Source: CAZDQL01 sp964507325 (GTDB lineage: Bacteria; Planctomycetota; UBA1135; GCA-002686595). From it: a DNA stretch of 22,625 nt. Location: positions 1 to 22,625 of the forward strand of contig CAZDQL010000104.1 of NCBI GenBank assembly GCA_964507325.1, in the 5' to 3' direction. The position numbers and the translations under genes are program-made. Positions 20,601 to 22,625 of this stretch are shown here, one piece after another (position 1 is the first letter of the stretch; every line of letters starts with the position of its first letter). The notes under the pieces are model-generated. The model did not search any database and was not told the DNA's origin. It saw only the letters and a list, made by a program, of their open reading frames with translations.

Positions 20601-21608
20601 GCGGCGCCCCTGGTAGGTGAGCTCGCGACCCGCGACCGCCACCTCGGCCAGCGCCGCGGTCGGGTCGGAGAGATCCGCGGTCAGGTCCAGCTCGAGGTCG
20701 ACCTCGCCGCTCAGGGTGGCCGCCCAGGGCGCGTCGAAGAGCTCCTGGACGTGGGAGAGGTGCAGCTGCTCGACGAGCAGGGTCGCCTCGAGAGTCCCCT
20801 CCGACAGGGCTCCCTGGCCCGCCGCGCGTCCGTCGAGGGCGGTGACGTCGACGCGCCAGCCGACGTCGGGGAGCGCCCCCAGATCGAGCTCGAGGAACCC
20901 ACCGATGGAGGTGTTCTGGAGCGTCACCTCCTCGACGACGACGGTGGCCCCGCGGCAGGCGACGTGCAGCGCGGCGGAGGTGGTGAAGGGCTGTTGGCCC
21001 TGGAGCTCCGCGCTGGGCAGGTACACTGCGAAGAGCGGTCCCATGGCCGTACGTCGCGACGCGACCTCGGCGCCGTCGAGGACGATTCGACCGCCGTCCG
21101 CCAGGCGCAGGTCGAGGTCGAGGCGCTCGACCTGGACGAGCGGCAGCCACTCGGGAAAGGCGGGGGGCGCCTCCCGCTCCTTCTCCGAGTCGGGCGCGGG
21201 TGGGGCGCCCAGATCGACCTCCGCGCGAACGCGCCCCAGATCGAGCGCGTGCAGTCCGGAGAGGTCGCCGCGCACCAGGTCGAAGAGCTGGAACTCGACC
21301 CCGACGCGATCGCTCTCGAGCCGACGCAACGGCCCGTGGGCGGCCGGGTTCGTCACGACCAGCCCCTCGAGGGTGAGGTCGTGCAGCCAGTCCCCGCGCA
21401 GGGCGCGCGCCTCGACCTCCAGCCCCGCGAAGCGCGCAGCCGCCCAGCGCAGCGCGGCCAGGGCGAGGGGGTTCAGGGTGTGCGCGCGAGTCAGGTACAA
21501 GCCGACCAGAAGGAGCACGAAGACCCCTCCGGCGATCGTCAGCCGGCGCAGCCAGCGGCGCCAGAAGGGGCGCCGCGCAGGAGGGCTCTGGGGTGCGGGG
21601 TCGGTCAC
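17652..21608 (-). CDS. tamB: TamB-family (AsmA-like, DUF490) translocation/assembly module protein
   Basis: A 1318-aa protein. A short cytoplasmic basic stretch precedes one transmembrane helix (about 23-40), then a very long periplasmic region of repeated beta strands of alternating pattern, with many LSLEVE- and DLRLTGEG-type blocks typical of AsmA/TamB beta-groove proteins. The last 300 residues are the conserved TamB C-terminal domain: GLRHSRLLQEIDFLSALQGG, SNVMRGDVRVDMRIGGTGEV, RVFLDDLKARLPGGTVTF, then DLMLLILTGQVP and a final YEVTYRW...YNMGVRFVLRRR. Anchored in the inner membrane, it should span the periplasm to TamA and move lipids or barrel substrates. The start is a GTG at 21608. It overlaps tamA by 4 nt, implying translational coupling. 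No break is seen. Confidence 0.92.
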   Translation of the reverse strand: MTDPAPQSPPARRPFWRRWLRRLTIAGGVFVLLLVGLYLTRAHTLNPLALAALRWAAARFAGLEVEARALRGDWLHDLTLEGLVVTNPAAHGPLRRLESDRVGVEFQLFDLVRGDLSGLHALDLGRVRAEVDLGAPPAPDSEKEREAPPAFPEWLPLVQVERLDLDLRLADGGRIVLDGAEVASRRTAMGPLFAVYLPSAELQGQQPFTTSAALHVACRGATVVVEEVTLQNTSIGGFLELDLGALPDVGWRVDVTALDGRAAGQGALSEGTLEATLLVEQLHLSHVQELFDAPWAATLSGEVDLELDLTADLSDPTAALAEVAVAGRELTYQGRRIESLTAAGDVERGVARFPGLEVRAGADHVAVRDLVVPFGDGAARLLEGIAGVLSVEVNDLSPWLYGDAPPERALPAHRVQLDASVAGGLASFTGGRVAVADGTLVVHAGELCFPSAEDPGSLELALSADFADLAPVGALLDSEGWAGSLAGRVDLSGPLDALVGRAQLAGAGVAVAGFDLGEVELDAHTDGAHVAVDAARATTDDLTFTLAGGYLFAEEALEPTTLALEVTRPHRFAELLAPGGRLEVRATASGPWRAPSGEVAVTGLDLVAAEVPVSDLTVEGVLDAGRLDVGALRCGTPYGAVDAALDVQLPLGDAALAIDLRALSLSVEGHALALTAPAPVELGEELAVGPLAFAGTAGTLDLELTLADDQLRVAAAAEALDLTPFARPLLPPEIPAVLLDLQGDYAAGRFELARLAARVDDATLLDVQASLPLDPLGETPFVPGELSVQGRVALPPGRALELGEGVALHGDVEGVIDLRGTWSALEGAVTLDAAGLHVTPEERARPFLADAAEAHVSLVLDPERVALETCEVTLPERVTLTASGDLGAGVDVGALGTGDTSSLEAARLTLDGELGFLDLAWVAELDDTLRRLAGHTRGALRVRGTAGDPQIAGELSLTEGQLKLAGVPELRALEARVAFAEEVLTVRDTRWEMGAAPVSVAGTLDLSGSSPALDLRLTGEGALLARSAAQRLRGDLDVSVTGPLDQLEVSGAIGLRHSRLLQEIDFLSALQGGGSVKSRRRGLALPSFKDGPLSSARFDLEVKTVEPVRLISNVMRGDVRVDMRIGGTGEVLVPAGRVFLDDLKARLPGGTVTFPHGLVTFEEDDPYDPRLEISGEARLAGYDVTLAVSERLSDPLIDAKADPALPGDDLMLLILTGQVPPEGAGGEAAARSLGLYVAKDLFSKWTGGAGLDEDEDSFWSRLEISSGRDVSKAGAVTYEVTYRWRDGYPGADDAVYLVAERDVYEDYNMGVRFVLRRR

Positions 21609-21977
21609 GAGCGGGGCGGGATGATAGCCCCGCCGCCCTCATCCGGCTCGGGGAACTCGGATGCGCTCGACCGGGTCCTGGGCTCCGCGCGACGTCACCC
21701 CTTGCCCCGACTGGCACGAGGACGGGGTGGGAGGGTGCGGGTCCTCGCCGACGAGGTCGTTATCGAGCAGGGACCTCCCCCGCAATGATGCGAATGCATC
21801 ATTGATGCGCTGAGCTCCCCCGGCATCTTCGCAAGCGAGGGTGGACGGGAAGGTCGCCGTGACCGAGGGGCCCGAGCTTGCGGGCCGACCTCGCTGTCGG
21901 GCGGAGCATCGCCAACACCCCTCCCTGCGCCATTCGTCGTCGGTCCTGCCGGCCAGACAACTCCACGGAGCCTCGAC
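21609..21977. other. 369-bp divergent spacer between tamB and Gly-rich lipoprotein gene
   Basis: No frame in this stretch has protein features. It contains the 20-bp palindrome at 21784-21803, a small hairpin (GGCCCG/CGGGCC, 21869-21886) and the ribosome site of the lipoprotein gene (GGAG 8 nt before its ATG). It must hold the promoter of the tamB-tamA operon on one side and of the lipoprotein on the other. No clear -35 and -10 boxes stand out. The stretch at 21609-21780 shows nothing beyond short GC-rich inverted repeats such as CCTCG/CGAGG. Confidence 0.5.
21784..21803. promoter_or_regulatory. 20-bp perfect palindrome, candidate operator between tamB and lipoprotein
   Basis: AATGATGC and GCATCATT form a perfect 8-bp inverted repeat around GAAT. 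The sequence is AT-rich against a strongly GC-rich background and lies in the middle of the divergent spacer, 175 bp from tamB and 174 bp from the lipoprotein ATG. AATGAT half-sites recall Fur-type boxes, but the spacing differs, so no regulator is named. Another GATGCG copy follows directly (21804-21809). Confidence 0.45.
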
Positions 21978-22625
21978 ATGTCCAAACACGTCCGCATCGC
22001 TGCCTTCTGTTCACTGGCCTTGGGGGCTTGTCAGGACCCCGATCTCGGTGGCTACGCGCTGAGGGAAGCCGCCGACGCTCCCCAGGTCGCGCCCCCCTCA
22101 CCCGGACCCGTCGTGAGCAGCGGTGAGCTCGGAGACCTGCGCGCCATCTCGTCGGTGGAGTTCTCCACCGCGGAGGGGGAGTACCGCGTCGACGGCGGCC
22201 CCTGGCTCTCCGTGGGCCGACTGAGCAGCCACGACCAACGGGTCGCTGCACCCGTCTGCGTCTACGACTTCCGCGAGATCGAGCTCGGTCCGGAGGTCGC
22301 GATCCTCGCCGAGGGCCCCTACGCCGTGGGCCTGCTCGCCACCGGAGACATCGTGATCGAGGCGGACCTCGACTTCGCGGGCCAACCCGGCGAGGACGGA
22401 CGGGACGGCTACGGTCGCGTCGGTGGTGGCGGAGGCGGCGGAGGCGGGGGCGGAGGAGCCCTCTTGATCGCGACCACTGGAGGGAGCCTCACCCTCAGCG
22501 GTGATCTGGATGTGAGCGGTGGGCAGGATGGCCGGCACGGCGCGGGGCAGTTGCCCGGGGACGATTGCGGGGGCGAGGGCGGGGGCGAGGGCGGGGAAGG
22601 TGGCCGCGCGGGCCCCGGTGGCGGC
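21978..22625 (+). CDS. Gly-rich, collagen-like surface lipoprotein, partial (3' end outside window)
   Basis: 216 residues are visible and the reading frame continues past the right edge. The ATG at 21978 has GGAG 8 nt upstream. The signal MSKHVRIAAFCSLALGACQD ends in lipobox LGAC (Cys 18); Gln at +2 favours the outer membrane if Lol-like rules apply. Residues 20-60 are Pro- and Ser-rich and probably linker. Residues 90-140 alternate hydrophobic and polar (GDIVIEADLDFAG), then a collagen-like stretch GQPGEDGRDGYG and 12 consecutive Gly (149-160), another GSLTLSGDLDVSGG repeat and a Gly/Glu-rich tail (200-216) from two copies of a 12-bp unit. Such TG-DIVIEA/DVSGG repeats occur in large surface proteins of myxobacteria and planctomycetes. 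Likely a surface adhesin or scaffold. Confidence 0.75.
   Translation, partial: MSKHVRIAAFCSLALGACQDPDLGGYALREAADAPQVAPPSPGPVVSSGELGDLRAISSVEFSTAEGEYRVDGGPWLSVGRLSSHDQRVAAPVCVYDFREIELGPEVAILAEGPYAVGLLATGDIVIEADLDFAGQPGEDGRDGYGRVGGGGGGGGGGGGALLIATTGGSLTLSGDLDVSGGQDGRHGAGQLPGDDCGGEGGGEGGEGGRAGPGGG

Noticed and set aside
18141..21788. Very long open frame (1215 codons) on the plus strand opposite tamB
   Set aside because: It is antisense to a gene with a clear TamB C-terminal domain. Its composition (Gly, Arg, Gln, His repeats) is that of a GC-rich shadow frame.
1..22625. CRISPR arrays, rRNA genes, phage or toxin-antitoxin modules
   Set aside because: None recognised: no regularly spaced direct repeats, no rRNA-like stretches, and no small gene pairs with such features.

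Overview
The window is about 22.6 kb of very GC-rich bacterial DNA. It is densely coding, with mostly weak Shine-Dalgarno sequences and many long antisense shadow frames. The cell is a diderm: it encodes an Omp85 (TamA-type) barrel ending in Phe, a TamB partner and four predicted lipoproteins (the barrel protein itself, two short or partial lipoproteins, and a partial one at the left edge). High GC, a formylglycine sulfatase, a BtpA-family protein, a PP2C phosphatase and Gly-rich, collagen-like lipoproteins would fit a high-GC planctomycete; a myxobacterium-like lineage is the alternative. This placement is inference. No rRNA, complete tRNA, CRISPR array or transposase gene was seen.

Layout. 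1-2852 (minus): an M28-type metallopeptidase, a class I SAM methyltransferase with a Lys-rich tail, and the N-terminus of a lipoprotein (possibly PAP2-type) cut by the left edge. 2853-3783: an accessory-looking stretch with an inverted-repeat element, a solitary 86-aa protein resembling only the C-terminal domain of HisC-type aminotransferases, and a strong 26-bp palindrome. 3784-6041: homoserine kinase (thrB) converging on a sulfatase; their stop codons share one CTAG. 6071-9586: a diverged PTS Enzyme I lacking the catalytic Cys, a CheX-family phosphatase, a BtpA-family TIM barrel and a two-helix membrane protein. 9583-11454 (minus): a probable operon of a YedF/DsrE domain protein, a HAD phosphatase and a PP2C phosphatase. 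11455-11753: a second, much longer inverted repeat (two 77-bp arms, 79% identical). 11754-15382 (minus): a 981-aa exported protein with a degenerate transglutaminase-like domain, preceded by a small lipoprotein. 15562-21608 (minus): tamB and tamA, overlapping by ATGA. 21609-22625: a spacer with a 20-bp palindrome, then a Gly-rich lipoprotein running off the right edge.

Functional reading. The clearest co-working unit is tamB-tamA, for outer-membrane assembly or inter-membrane transport. The ptsI-like gene and the sulfatase are 29 bp apart and probably cotranscribed, but no HPr or EIIA is nearby. The strongest candidates for something undescribed are the two unrelated hairpin-forming repeat elements, the Cys-less Enzyme I, the orphan aminotransferase C-domain and the lipoprotein-type TamA.
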